Shown here piece by piece: positions 18,947 to 30,042 of a DNA stretch of 64,000 nt. Source of the DNA: Geodermatophilus sp. YIM 151500 (GTDB lineage Bacteria > Actinomycetota > Actinomycetes > Mycobacteriales > Geodermatophilaceae); NCBI RefSeq assembly GCF_025716945.1, contig NZ_JAOVZT010000002.1, forward strand, positions 30,089 to 94,088, in the 5' to 3' direction. Numbering within the stretch: the stretch's first letter is position 1; each line of letters begins with the position of its first letter. Position numbers and translations under genes: made by a program. The notes below the pieces were generated by a model that did not search any database, was not told where the DNA came from, and worked only from the letters and a program-made list of their open reading frames with translations.

Positions 18947-20071
18947 GTGGCGCAGCAGCGACCCCCCGTGCGGCCGGCCGTCGCCGCGCTCCCGGCGTAC
19001 AGACCCGGGCGCAACCCCGCCGACCTGGCGCGGGAGATCGGCGTCGACCGCGCGATCAAGCTGGCGAGCAACGAGGTGGCCTTCCCGCCGCTGCCCGCCG
19101 TCGTCCAGGCGCTGGCCACGGCCGCCGGCGAGACCAACCGCTACCCCGACAACGGCGCCGTGGTGCTCACCGGGGCGCTGGCCGACCACTACGGCGTCGA
19201 CCCGGCGCAGGTGGTCGCCGGTTGCGGCGCGGTCATGCTGTGCCAGCAGCTGGCGCAGGCCTACAACGACCCGGGCACGAGCATGGCCTTCGCCTGGCGC
19301 TCGTTCGAGATGTACCCGCTGCTGGCCCGGGTGGCCGGTGCGCGGGCGGTCCAGGTGCCGCTGGTCCCGGGCCGCGAGGGCGGCCCGGCCGACACGCACG
19401 ACCTCGCCGCGCTGGCGGAGGCGGCTGACGCGACGACGCGGGTCGTCTTCGTCTGCAACCCGAACAACCCCACCGGGACGGCGGTGCGCCGTGCCGAGCT
19501 GGAGCGCTTCCTCGACGCCGTCCCGGAGACCGCGCTCGTCGTCCTCGACGAGGCCTACCGGGAGTTCGTCACCGACCCCGACGTCCCCGACGGCCTGCAG
19601 CTGATGCGCGGGCGCCCGAACGTCGCCGTGCTGCGCACCTTCTCCAAGGCCTACGGCCTCGCCGGGCTCCGGGTGGGCTACCTGGTCGCCGAGGACCCGG
19701 CGGTCGCCGAGGCGGTGCGCAAGACGCACGTCCCGTTCAGCGTCTCCACCCTCGCCCAGGCCGCGGCGGTGGCCGCGCTCGGCAGCGGTGACGAGGTGCG
19801 CCGGCGGGTGGCGGCCGTGGTCGCCGAGCGCGACCGGCTCACCGCCGCGCTGCGCGAGCGCGGCATCGACGTCCCCGACAGCCAGGCCAACTTCGTCTGG
19901 CTGCCGGTGGGGGAGGCCACCGCCGAGCTCGCCGCCGCGCTGGAGGCCCGGGCGGTCATCACCCGGCCCTTCGCCGGCGAGGGCATCCGGGTCACGGTCG
20001 GCACGCCCGAGGAGGACGACGCCTTCCTGGCCGCCCTGGACGGCGTCCGCGCCGGTGCGCGCGTGGCCTGA
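18947..20071 (+). CDS. Class I/II PLP aminotransferase, histidinol-phosphate/aromatic type
   Basis: A 374-residue fold-type I aminotransferase. NPNNPTG at residues 171-177, the DEAY motif (Asp 201, Tyr 204) and the Schiff-base Lys 234 in TFSKAYGLAGLRVGY are in place. The family is HisC-like; in actinobacteria this single-copy form outside a his operon is often the aromatic aminotransferase Pat, so phenylalanine/tyrosine synthesis is as likely as histidine. The start is the GTG at 18947 with AGGAGG nine bases upstream. No his genes are nearby. Confidence 0.85.
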   Translation: MAQQRPPVRPAVAALPAYRPGRNPADLAREIGVDRAIKLASNEVAFPPLPAVVQALATAAGETNRYPDNGAVVLTGALADHYGVDPAQVVAGCGAVMLCQQLAQAYNDPGTSMAFAWRSFEMYPLLARVAGARAVQVPLVPGREGGPADTHDLAALAEAADATTRVVFVCNPNNPTGTAVRRAELERFLDAVPETALVVLDEAYREFVTDPDVPDGLQLMRGRPNVAVLRTFSKAYGLAGLRVGYLVAEDPAVAEAVRKTHVPFSVSTLAQAAAVAALGSGDEVRRRVAAVVAERDRLTAALRERGIDVPDSQANFVWLPVGEATAELAAALEARAVITRPFAGEGIRVTVGTPEEDDAFLAALDGVRAGARVA

Positions 20072-21747
<1,676 letters not shown>

Positions 21748-21751
21748 CCTC

Positions 21752-21768
21752 CGGGGCAGGAGGCCCCG
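21752..21768 (+). terminator. Short GC hairpin after the trpS operon
   Basis: CGGGGC (21752-21757) and GCCCCG (21763-21768) form a 6-bp stem with a 5-nt loop, beginning 5 nt after the stop codon. There is no U-tract. Confidence 0.35.
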
Positions 21769-21811
21769 AGCGGCGCTGCGGGCGCCCGGCCCGGCCCGCA
21801 CACTGGTCTGG

Positions 21812-22987
21812 ATGAGCGCGCCGGCGAGCGACCCGGCCGCGCGCACGCAGCCCTGGGCCGCCCGGGCGGTCGCGCGGGTCCTGGGCGTGGTCACCGCGCT
21901 GCGCGCCCGCCTGCCGGCCTTCGACCACCTCGCCCGGGCGGGCGGCCGCTACACGCGCATGCAGGGCGACCTGATGGCCGCCGGCGTCACCTACTTCGCG
22001 TTCCTGAGCATCTTCCCGGTCGTCCTGCTGGCCGCCTCGATCATCGGCCTGGTCCTCGCGGGCAACGCCGTCCTGCAGATCCAGCTCGTCGCCGCCATCC
22101 GGGAGGCGGTGCCCGGCGAGACGGGTGAGTTCCTCGTCCGGCAGGTGCGCACCGCGATCTCGTCGTCGTCGGTGAGCGGGCTGCTCGGGCTGCTCGGGCT
22201 GGCCTACGCCGGCCTGCGCACGATGGACAAGCTGCGCATCGGCGTCCGCCGGGTTTGGACCGGCCGCCCGGTCGAGCCGGACTTCTTCAAGGACAACCTG
22301 CGCGACGTGGTCGCCTTCGCCGCCCTCGGCCTGGCCGGGCTGCTCAGCGTCGGGCTCACCGGCGGTGCGACCACCGCGACCTCGCGGGTGCTCGGCTGGC
22401 TCGGCCTCGCGGACGCGCCGGGCGTCTCGGTGCTCACCACGGTCGTCGGCATCACGCTGGCCCTGGCCGGCGGCACGGTGATCTTCCTGTGGCTGCTCAA
22501 GGTGGTCACGCACACCGACATCGGGCTGCGCGCTCTGCTGCCCGGAGCGCTGTTCGGCGCCGTCGGCTTCGAGATCCTCAAGGTGCTGGGCACCTTCTAC
22601 CTGTCCCTGATCTCCCGGAACGTGACCGCGTCGACCTTCGGTGGCGCGGTGGGCATCCTCATCTGGATCAACCTGGTGGCGCGCTACGCCCTGTTCACCG
22701 TAGCGTGGACCGCGACCCTGCCGCGGCTGCGCGGCCGGACCACCTCACCGGGCCCGGCCGCGCCGGACCCCACCGGACCGGATCCCTCCGCGCCCGACGG
22801 GACCCCGTCGCCGGCACCCGGAGCGCCGGCGACCCCGCCCGCCGTACCGCCGTCCGCAGCCCCGGAGGCCGCGCCGGGCTCCGGCCCGCCGCCGCCCTCG
22901 CCGTCCCGCGTGGCCGCGGGGCTGCTCGGCCTGGGCACCGCGTTGGGCCTGCTGCTCAGCCGGCTGCTCCCGCGTCGCGGCCGGTAG
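21812..22987 (+). CDS. YihY/BrkB-family membrane protein
   Basis: A 391-residue protein. A basic amphipathic N-terminus is followed by about six membrane segments with the family hallmark MAAGVTYFAFLSIFPVVLL near residue 50 and the late segment GGAVGILIWINLVARYALF. The family was once called ribonuclease BN in error; its function is unsettled. After residue 310 comes a Pro/Ala/Ser-rich tail of about 55 residues ending in one more hydrophobic segment and RRGR. The last 32 bases overlap the convergent carboxypeptidase gene. Confidence 0.85.
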   Translation: MSAPASDPAARTQPWAARAVARVLGVVTALRARLPAFDHLARAGGRYTRMQGDLMAAGVTYFAFLSIFPVVLLAASIIGLVLAGNAVLQIQLVAAIREAVPGETGEFLVRQVRTAISSSSVSGLLGLLGLAYAGLRTMDKLRIGVRRVWTGRPVEPDFFKDNLRDVVAFAALGLAGLLSVGLTGGATTATSRVLGWLGLADAPGVSVLTTVVGITLALAGGTVIFLWLLKVVTHTDIGLRALLPGALFGAVGFEILKVLGTFYLSLISRNVTASTFGGAVGILIWINLVARYALFTVAWTATLPRLRGRTTSPGPAAPDPTGPDPSAPDGTPSPAPGAPATPPAVPPSAAPEAAPGSGPPPPSPSRVAAGLLGLGTALGLLLSRLLPRRGR

Positions 22988-24350
22988 ACCCGGCCGCTGC
23001 GCCGTCCGCCCGGCCGCCCGCCCGGCCGCCCGCCCGGCCTCGCCGGGTGCGGCGCCGGCCGGCCAGCGCGCCGATGACCACGCCGCCGGCGACGATCGAG
23101 ACGGCCGCGGCCGCCGCGGCGAGCGGGACCAGCGCGGAACCGGAGTCCGGAGCCGCGGCCGCCGCCGGCGGAGTGCCGGCGGCCGCGCCGGGTGATCCGC
23201 CGGCCCGCCCGGCGACGGCCGCGCTGCGGGGCGCGGGGGTCGGTGGGGGTTCGGTGAGCGCCGGGACGTCGGCAGGGGTGACGAGACGCCCGATGCCCGG
23301 CGTCCCGGCCGGGACGGCGAAGCCCCAGTCGAGCAGCAGCGCCGCCTGGTCGCTGGCGCGCAGCGGCACCGGCTCGGTGGCCATCACGCTGACCACCAGG
23401 CGCCGCCCGTCGCGCTCGGCGGCGGTCACGAAGGTGTGCCGCGCGGCGTCGGTGAACCCGGTCTTGCCGCCCAGGTTGCCCGGGTAGGAGCGGAGCAGCG
23501 GGTTCTCGTTCTGGATCTGGAAACCCGGCCCGCGGCCGGGCACCTCCGGCATCTGCGCGATCGGCTCGACGAGCAGTGCCGCGGTCACCGGGTCGTCGAG
23601 CAGCGCCCGGAAGATCAGCGCCAGGTCGTAGGGCGAGGACGACTGGCCGGCGGCGTCGAGACCGGACGGCGTGCGCGCCACGGTGTCGAAGGCGCCCAGC
23701 CGGCGGGCCGTCTCGTCCATGGCGGCGAGCGTCACGTCCGTCCCGCCCGCGGCGCGCGCGAGCGCGCCGGCCGCGTCGTTGCCCGACTGCATCACCAGCG
23801 CGCGGAAGAGCAGGCCGACCGGGTACTGCCCGCCCTCCACCATGCCGACCCGGCTGCCCTCGACCGCCTCGTCCTCCCGGGTGCCGACCACGACGGCGGC
23901 CGGGTCCAGCCGGGGCACGAGCGCCAGCAGGGTCAGCGCCTTGAGGGTGCTGGCCGGGGGGTGGCGCCCGTGCGGATCACGGGCGGCGAGCACCGCACCG
24001 CTGCCGGCGTCGGCGACCAGCCAGCCCGCCGCGGCCAGCCCGTCCGGCAGCGGGGGCGTGCCGTCGGCGACGACCGTGCCGCGGGTCCCGAGCGCGTCGC
24101 CGCCGACCGTGCTGCCGTCCGGCGCCGTGCCCCGCGGCGGGGGGCCGGGGGAGGGCGCGGTCGGCGTCGGTACGGCCGGGTCGACCGGAGGGAGGCGCGC
24201 GTCGACCGTCGGTAGGTGCGAGTCGGCCGCGGGGAGGTGCGGCCCGGCCTCGGCCGGTCCTGCCCAGGGCCCCGCCAGGCAGGCCAGGGCGCACACGAGC
24301 ACGCACAGCAGCGGGCGCAGCAGGGCCGGAGCCGGACCGCGTCGTCGCAC
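22956..24350 (-). CDS. D-alanyl-D-alanine carboxypeptidase (S11, PBP5/DacB-type)
   Basis: A 464-residue exported penicillin-binding protein. A signal peptide (ALLRPLLCVLVCALACLAG) is followed by a Pro-rich spacer and the catalytic domain, whose motifs are S-x-x-K (PPASTLKALTLL), S-G-N (QSGNDAAG) and K-T-G (GGKTGFTDAARHTF). A C-terminal membrane segment (LAAAAAAVSIVAGGVVIGALAG) ends in an Arg/Gly-rich tail encoded by a 12-bp GC repeat. It trims the terminal D-Ala from peptidoglycan stem peptides. The GTG at 24350 is the start. Confidence 0.92.
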   Translation of the reverse strand: MRRRGPAPALLRPLLCVLVCALACLAGPWAGPAEAGPHLPAADSHLPTVDARLPPVDPAVPTPTAPSPGPPPRGTAPDGSTVGGDALGTRGTVVADGTPPLPDGLAAAGWLVADAGSGAVLAARDPHGRHPPASTLKALTLLALVPRLDPAAVVVGTREDEAVEGSRVGMVEGGQYPVGLLFRALVMQSGNDAAGALARAAGGTDVTLAAMDETARRLGAFDTVARTPSGLDAAGQSSSPYDLALIFRALLDDPVTAALLVEPIAQMPEVPGRGPGFQIQNENPLLRSYPGNLGGKTGFTDAARHTFVTAAERDGRRLVVSVMATEPVPLRASDQAALLLDWGFAVPAGTPGIGRLVTPADVPALTEPPPTPAPRSAAVAGRAGGSPGAAAGTPPAAAAAPDSGSALVPLAAAAAAVSIVAGGVVIGALAGRRRTRRGRAGGRAGGRADGAAAGSTGRDAGAAG

Positions 24351-24668
24351 GTCCCGACCGTAGGGGGCGCCGGGTGGACGCCGGTGGGCGGTGCGGGCAC
24401 GACGCCCGGGGGCGGTGTCCCCGCCGGTCCGGGCCGCGTCCGACGGCGCCCGGCCGGGGGCGGAGGAGCGGCGTCACCCGGGGCGGTGAGGGTTCGCAAC
24501 GATCGCATCACCATCTGCCCCGACGGCCGACCGCGGTGGCGCGGCGCGGTTAGCGTGCCGTCGTCGTGCAGGCCGGACCCGCTGCGGGCGCCCGGTCGGC
24601 GGTGCACGACCCCGACCACCGGGCCGCGACGGGCACCCTCCGGTGCGGCCCCCAGAGAGGAGACCGTC
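24351..24668. other. Divergent intergenic region upstream of the nucleoside-uptake operon
   Basis: These 318 GC-rich bases lie between dac (minus) and the BMP lipoprotein gene (plus). A TAGCGT -10-like box at 24551-24556 would give a leader of about 105 nt with GAGAGGAGA before the TTG start. I see no gene or clear operator palindrome. Confidence 0.4.
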
Positions 24669-25748
24669 TTGCGCCGAGCGCGGAGGATGAGAGCCAGCGC
24701 CCGAGGCATGGCGCTGCTGCTGGCCGGCAGCATGGCCCTCGCGGCCTGTGCCAGCGACGAGCCCGCCGGCGGCGGCGGCGGTGGTGGTGGCGGCGGTGGC
24801 GGCGAGGCCGCCGAGGAGCTGCAGATCGGTCTGGCCTACGACACCGGTGGCCGCGGCGACCGCTCCTTCAACGACTCGGCCTACGCCGGCGCGCAGGCGG
24901 CCGTCGACGAGTTCGGCGGCACCGTCCAGGACCTCAGCCCGAACGCCGACGCGTCCAACCGGGCCGACCTGCTGACCCAGCTGGCCGACGAGGGGTACAA
25001 CCCGATCATCGCCGTCGGCTTCGCCTACGGCGACGTCATCGGCGAGGTCGCCGGGCAGTACCCCGGCACCACGTTCGCCATCGTCGACTCGTCGGTGGCC
25101 GAGCTGGGCCAGGACAACCTCACCGGCCTGCTGTTCGCCGAGGAGGAGGGGTCCTTCCTCGCCGGTGCCGCCGCGGCCCTGAAGTCCGAGACGGGCACGA
25201 TCGGGTTCGTCGGGGGGGTCGAGACGCCGCTCATCGCGAAGTTCGAGGCGGGTTACGTCGCCGGCGCGCAGGCGGTCAACCCGGCCATCCAGGTGCTGAC
25301 CGAGTACATCTCGCCCGCCGGGGACTTCTCCGGCTTCAACGACCCGGCCCGCGGCCAGATCCTCGCCCAGGGCATGTACGACGGCGGGGCCGACATCGTG
25401 TACCACGCGGCCGGCGGTTCGGGCATCGGCGTCTTCCAGGCCGCCGCGGCCTCCAACGGCCGGGCGATCGGCGTCGACTCCGACCAGTACCAGACCGTCG
25501 ACGATCCCGCGCTGCAGGCGGTGATCATGACCTCGATGCTCAAGCGCGTCGACAACGCCGTCCAGGGCTTCATCGGCAACTACGTCGACGGCAGCGTCCC
25601 CGGCGGCGAGGACGTCGTGAACGACCTGCAGACCGAGGGCGTCGGGCTGGCCACCACCGGTGGGCAGATCGACGACATCCAGGACCAGGTCGACCAGTAC
25701 CGCCAGCAGATCATCGACGGGGAGATCGAGGTCCCGACCACCCCGTGA
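24669..25748 (+). CDS. BMP/PnrA-family nucleoside-binding lipoprotein of an ABC importer
   Basis: A 359-residue lipoprotein. A signal peptide ends in the lipobox LAAC with Cys 27, followed by a run of about 12 Gly residues as a spacer. The BMP fold is evident from IGLAYDTGGRGDRSFND, GFVGGVETPLIAKFEAGYVAG and VYHAAGGSGIGVFQAA. Family members bind purine nucleosides outside the membrane and deliver them to a BmpA/NupN-type ABC importer, which is encoded next. The TTG at 24669 is preferred because GAGAGGAG lies at proper spacing; the ATG at 24687 has no spacer. Confidence 0.9.
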   Translation: MRRARRMRASARGMALLLAGSMALAACASDEPAGGGGGGGGGGGGEAAEELQIGLAYDTGGRGDRSFNDSAYAGAQAAVDEFGGTVQDLSPNADASNRADLLTQLADEGYNPIIAVGFAYGDVIGEVAGQYPGTTFAIVDSSVAELGQDNLTGLLFAEEEGSFLAGAAAALKSETGTIGFVGGVETPLIAKFEAGYVAGAQAVNPAIQVLTEYISPAGDFSGFNDPARGQILAQGMYDGGADIVYHAAGGSGIGVFQAAAASNGRAIGVDSDQYQTVDDPALQAVIMTSMLKRVDNAVQGFIGNYVDGSVPGGEDVVNDLQTEGVGLATTGGQIDDIQDQVDQYRQQIIDGEIEVPTTP

Positions 25749-25797
25749 CCCCTCCGCCGGTGCGGGCCCCGCGGGTCCGCACCGGCGTCCCCGCCGC

Positions 25798-25863
25798 GAC
25801 GGCGGTGCGCCGCCGGGTGCGGACGGCGGTGCGCCGCCGGGGTGCGGACGGCGGTGCGCCGCT
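25798..25863 (+). repeat. Three tandem GC hairpins between binding-protein and ATPase genes
   Basis: GGCGGTGCGCCGCC occurs at 25801-25814 and 25825-25838, and with a final-base change at 25850-25863. Each forms a 5-bp stem with a TGCG loop, at spacings of 24 and 25 bases. They lie in the 279-base gap of a transport operon, where hairpins commonly protect the upstream binding-protein mRNA. Confidence 0.6.
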
Positions 25864-26027
25864 CGCCCGGACCGGGCCTCCCGGTGCTCCTCCCGGTGGA
25901 GGATCATGCGGCCACGGCTCCCTCCGGGACCCGCACCGACCAGCCGCCGGGTCCCGGCCGACCCCGGGCCCCCGGTCCAGCGACGCGCCGCCATCCGCGG
26001 TCGCACGACGAGGAAGAGGGCCGGCCC

Positions 26028-27578
26028 ATGGCCGCAGGAGGAGCGCCCGACGGCGCGCCCTACGCGATCGAGCTGCGGGGGATCACCAAGCGCTTCCCCG
26101 GTGTGGTCGCCAACAAGGACATCGAGCTGCGGGTGGCCCGCGGCGAGGTGCACGCCATCGTGGGCGAGAACGGGGCGGGCAAGTCGACGTTGATGAAGAC
26201 CCTCTACGGGATGCACCGGCCCGACGAGGGGCACGTCCTGCTCGACGGCAGGGAAGTGCACTTCAAGAGCCCCGCCGACGCCATCGCCGCCGGTATCGGC
26301 ATGGTGCACCAGCACTTCATGCTCGCCGACAACTTCACCGTGCTCGAGAACGTCGTCCTCGGCAGCGAGCCGACGTCCGGGGGCCGGCTGGACCTGGCCG
26401 AGGCCCGCCGGCGCATCCGCGACATCTCCGACCGCTACCACCTCGACCTCGACCCCGACGCGCTGGTCGAGAACCTCGGCGTCGGAGCCCGGCAGCGGGT
26501 CGAGATCGCCAAGGTGCTCTACCGCGGGGCGACCACCCTGATCCTCGACGAGCCGACCGCCGTGCTGGTGCCCCAGGAGGTCGACGAGCTGTTCGGCAAC
26601 CTCGCCGAGCTGACCCGCGAGGGTCTGACGGTCATCTTCATCTCGCACAAGCTCGACGAGGTCCGCCGCGTCGCCGACTCGATCACGGTCATCCGGCGCG
26701 GCACGACCGTCGGCACCGCCGACCCCAGGACGACGACGGTCCGCGAGCTGGCCGAGATGATGGTCGGCGCCGAACTGCCCTCACCGGAGACGCGCACATC
26801 GACGGTGCGCGAGACGCCGGCGCTGCGGCTGTCCGGGGTCACGGTCCCGACCCTCACCGGCCGCCCGGCCGTGGACGACGTCTCGCTGACCGTCCGCGAG
26901 GGCGAGGTCGTCGGCATCGCCGGCGTCGAGGGCAACGGCCAGGCGGAGCTGGTCGACGCGATCATGGGGCTGCGGCCGCTGACGGCGGGGACGGTGCTGC
27001 TCGGCGAGGACGACATCACCGCCTGGGGCACCCGGCAGCGCCGCGAGTCCGGCCTCGGGTTCATCCCCGAGGACCGGCACCGCCAGGGCATGCTGCTCGA
27101 CGCGCCGCTGTGGGAGAACCGCATCCTCGGGCACCAGACCCGCCCGCCGGCGGTGCGCGGCCCGTTCATCGACCGCCGCGGGGCACGGGCGGACACCGCG
27201 CGGATCATGCGCGAGTACGACGTCCGGGCGCCCGGGCCGGACGTGCTGGCCGTCGCCCTCTCCGGCGGCAACCAGCAGAAGCTGATCGTCGGGCGGGAGA
27301 TGAGCGCGAAGCCGCGCCTGCTCGTGGCCGCGCACCCCACGCGAGGGGTCGACGTCGGCGCGCAGGCCGCCATCTGGGAGCTGCTCAAGGACGCCCGCGC
27401 CGAGGGCATGGGGATCCTGCTGGTCTCCGCCGACCTCGACGAGCTGATCGGCCTCTCCGACACGCTGCAGGTCATGCTGCGCGGCCGGTTGGTGGCCACG
27501 CTCGACCCCAAGGAGCTCACCCCCGAGGAGCTGGGCGGCTACATGACCGGGGCGCACACCGCGGCGGGTGCGGCATGA
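26028..27578 (+). CDS. Nucleoside ABC importer, double ATPase subunit
   Basis: A 516-residue fused ATPase with two nucleotide-binding domains, as in NupO/RbsA-type transporters. Domain 1 (about 14-240) has Walker A GENGAGKST and Walker B LILDEPTAVL with a variant signature LGVGARQR. Domain 2 (about 270-500) has a degenerate Walker A (GVEGNGQ), signature LSGGNQQK and a degenerate Walker B (VAAHPTRGVDVG), typical of the family. It powers uptake of the nucleoside caught by the BMP lipoprotein. The ATG at 26028 is preceded by GAGGAAGAGGG. It overlaps the next gene by 4 bases. Confidence 0.93.
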   Translation: MAAGGAPDGAPYAIELRGITKRFPGVVANKDIELRVARGEVHAIVGENGAGKSTLMKTLYGMHRPDEGHVLLDGREVHFKSPADAIAAGIGMVHQHFMLADNFTVLENVVLGSEPTSGGRLDLAEARRRIRDISDRYHLDLDPDALVENLGVGARQRVEIAKVLYRGATTLILDEPTAVLVPQEVDELFGNLAELTREGLTVIFISHKLDEVRRVADSITVIRRGTTVGTADPRTTTVRELAEMMVGAELPSPETRTSTVRETPALRLSGVTVPTLTGRPAVDDVSLTVREGEVVGIAGVEGNGQAELVDAIMGLRPLTAGTVLLGEDDITAWGTRQRRESGLGFIPEDRHRQGMLLDAPLWENRILGHQTRPPAVRGPFIDRRGARADTARIMREYDVRAPGPDVLAVALSGGNQQKLIVGREMSAKPRLLVAAHPTRGVDVGAQAAIWELLKDARAEGMGILLVSADLDELIGLSDTLQVMLRGRLVATLDPKELTPEELGGYMTGAHTAAGAA

Positions 27579-28765
27579 CCCTCCTCCGCCGGGTGGGTCT
27601 GGCGCTGTTCGCCCCCGTGCTGGCCGTCGTCGTCGCCCTGCTGATCTCCACGGCGGTGATGGCCGCGCTGCGGGTGGACCCGTTCCAGGTGTTCGCCGTG
27701 ATGCTCGACCTCGGCGACACCCCCTCGCAGCAGGTGACCGCGATCGTCGTCGTCCTCAACCGGGCCATCCCGCTGTTCCTGGCCGGACTGGCCGTCGCGG
27801 TGGCGTTCCGGATGGGCCTGTTCAACATCGGCGTCGAGGGCCAGTACAGACTGGCCACGATCATGGCCGCGGTCGCGGGCGCCGCCGTCGCGCTGCCCGG
27901 CCCGCTGCACGTCCTGCTGATCGTCGTGGTCGCCATGGCGGTCGGTGCCTTCTGGGCCGGGATCGTCGCCGTGCTGAAGGTGACCCGGGGCGTGAGCGAG
28001 GTGATCAGCTCGATCATGCTCAACTTCGTCGCCCTGGGGCTGGCCTCGTTCCTGCTCACCGGTCCGTTCCGCGGCAGCCCCGAGGGCGCGTCGATCATCA
28101 GCACCGCGGAGATCCCCGAGTCCGGACTGCTCGGCGGGCTGAACGGCCTGTTCGACGCGATCGGGCTGGCCAACCCGCCGCGGCAGCTCTACGGCTTCCT
28201 GCCGATCGCCGTCCTGGTCGGCGTGGCGCTGGCGGTGCTGCTCGGCCGCACCCGGTTCGGCTTCGACCTCAAGGCCACCGGGCTGTCGCCGTCGGCGGCC
28301 AGTGCCAGCGGCGTCGACGCCCGCGCCATGGTGGTGAAGGCGATGCTGCTCTCCGGGGCGGTCGCCGGGCTGATCGGTCTGCCCGACCTGCTCGGCCAGA
28401 CCGGCGCCTACACCACCGACTTCACCTCCGGCCTGGGCTTCCTCGGCATCGCCGTGGCGCTGCTCGGACGCAACAAGCCGGTCGGCATCGCGCTCGGCGC
28501 GCTGCTGTTCGCCTTCCTCGACCGGGCCCTGGTGCCGCTGCAGATCCAGCAGTTCCCCGCGTCGGTCGTGACGATCATCCAGGGCACGATCGTGCTGGCC
28601 GTCGTCGTGGCCAACGAGATCGCCCGCCGGCTCACCCGGCGCTCCGCCGAGCGCGGTGGTGCGGAGCCGTCGTCGGCGCCCGAGCCCGGCACCGGAGCCG
28701 TCGGCCCGCCCGGCGATGCCTCGGCCGAGGGCCGGCCGAGCACCCGGCGGGAGGTCCAGGCGTGA
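27575..28765 (+). CDS. Nucleoside ABC importer permease 1
   Basis: A 396-residue permease of the BPD_transp_2 type with about nine membrane segments. The motif FRMGLFNIGVEGQY is typical of the first permease of BMP-linked importers. The C-terminal 40 residues are a charged Pro/Gly/Ser-rich cytoplasmic tail. It overlaps the ATPase gene (ATGA) and the second permease gene (GTGA), so the four proteins are made from one coupled transcript. Confidence 0.9.
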   Translation: MTLLRRVGLALFAPVLAVVVALLISTAVMAALRVDPFQVFAVMLDLGDTPSQQVTAIVVVLNRAIPLFLAGLAVAVAFRMGLFNIGVEGQYRLATIMAAVAGAAVALPGPLHVLLIVVVAMAVGAFWAGIVAVLKVTRGVSEVISSIMLNFVALGLASFLLTGPFRGSPEGASIISTAEIPESGLLGGLNGLFDAIGLANPPRQLYGFLPIAVLVGVALAVLLGRTRFGFDLKATGLSPSAASASGVDARAMVVKAMLLSGAVAGLIGLPDLLGQTGAYTTDFTSGLGFLGIAVALLGRNKPVGIALGALLFAFLDRALVPLQIQQFPASVVTIIQGTIVLAVVVANEIARRLTRRSAERGGAEPSSAPEPGTGAVGPPGDASAEGRPSTRREVQA

Positions 28766-30042
28766 CCGCCACCGCCGGGGCCCGCGCCCCGCGCACCGGC
28801 CGCGGACCGCTCACCGACCTGCTCACCGGCGGGGGGCGGACCCGCCGCGTCATGTGGCTGGTGCTGGCCGCGCTGGTCGTGCTCTCGCTGGTCCGCGTCG
28901 TCAGCGGCGAGGAGGCGCTGACCTCGGCGTCCACCTTGCGGGCCGCCCTGCTGCTCGCCGTGCCGATCGGGCTGGCCGCGCTGGGCGGGCTGTGGTCCGA
29001 ACGCGCCGGCGTGGTCAACATCGGCCTCGACGGCATGATGATCCTCGGCACCTGGGGGGCCGGCTGGGCCGGCTACCAGTGGGGCTGGGCGGCCGCGGTG
29101 CTCGGCGGGCTGCTCTTCGGCGTGCTCGGCGGCCTGCTGCACGCCGTGGCCACCGTCACCTTCGGCGTCGACCACGTCGTCTCCGGCGTGGCCATCAACA
29201 TCCTGGCCGCGGGCGTCGTCCGGTTCCTGTCCGAGCTCTTCTACACCGACAACCCGGCCGGTGGCGGCGTCACCCAGTCGCCCCCGGTGGCGGGCGACCC
29301 GCCGTCGTTCTCCCTGCCGGTGCTGTCGTCCGGGCCGGACCTGCTCGGCACCCTGGAGCGCCAGCAGTGGTTCCTGCTGAGCGACCTGGCGGGCATCGCC
29401 AAGGGGCTGACCAGCGGCTTCGGTGTGCTGACCCTGCTGGCGGTGCTGCTGGTCCCGGTGTCGTGGCTGGTGCTCTGGCGCACCGCCTTCGGGCTGCGGC
29501 TGCGCTCCTGCGGCGAGAACCCCGCGGCGGCCGACTCCCTCGGCGTCCCCGTGTACCGGCTGAAGTACGTCGCGGTGATGATCTCCGGCGGGCTCGCCGG
29601 CCTCGGTGGGGTGTTCCTCGTCTTCATCGCCGACATCTACCGCGAGGGGCAGGTCAACGGCCGCGGGTTCATCGGCCTGGCCGCGCTCATCTTCGGCAAC
29701 TGGCGGCCCGGCGGCCTGGCCGCCGGCGCCGGGCTGTTCGGCTACGCCGACGCGCTGCAGCTGCGCAGCCGGACCGCGGTCGTCGCGCTGCTGCTGCTGG
29801 TGGCGCTGCTGCTGCTCGCCGTCGCGGTGTGGCAGGCGGTGCGGCGTCGGCCGGTGCGGGCGGCGCTCTCGGCCGTCGTGGCCGTCGCGGCGTTCGTCGC
29901 GTGGGCGGTCGTCGAGGAGCTGCCGCCGGGGATCGTCTCCTTCACCCCGCACCTGACCACCCTGCTGGTGCTGTCGCTGGCCTCCCAGCGGTTGCGGATG
30001 CCCAAGGCCGACGGACTGGTGTACCGGCGGGGTGAGCACTAG
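28762..30042 (+). CDS. Nucleoside ABC importer permease 2
   Basis: A 426-residue BPD_transp_2 permease with about ten membrane segments. ERAGVVNIGLDGMMILG is the family motif that corresponds to the one in permease 1. It carries an extra pair of C-terminal hydrophobic segments compared with many homologues. It forms the channel with permease 1. The stop codon shares one base with the start of cdd (TAGTG), tying transport to salvage. Confidence 0.9.
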   Translation: MTATAGARAPRTGRGPLTDLLTGGGRTRRVMWLVLAALVVLSLVRVVSGEEALTSASTLRAALLLAVPIGLAALGGLWSERAGVVNIGLDGMMILGTWGAGWAGYQWGWAAAVLGGLLFGVLGGLLHAVATVTFGVDHVVSGVAINILAAGVVRFLSELFYTDNPAGGGVTQSPPVAGDPPSFSLPVLSSGPDLLGTLERQQWFLLSDLAGIAKGLTSGFGVLTLLAVLLVPVSWLVLWRTAFGLRLRSCGENPAAADSLGVPVYRLKYVAVMISGGLAGLGGVFLVFIADIYREGQVNGRGFIGLAALIFGNWRPGGLAAGAGLFGYADALQLRSRTAVVALLLLVALLLLAVAVWQAVRRRPVRAALSAVVAVAAFVAWAVVEELPPGIVSFTPHLTTLLVLSLASQRLRMPKADGLVYRRGEH

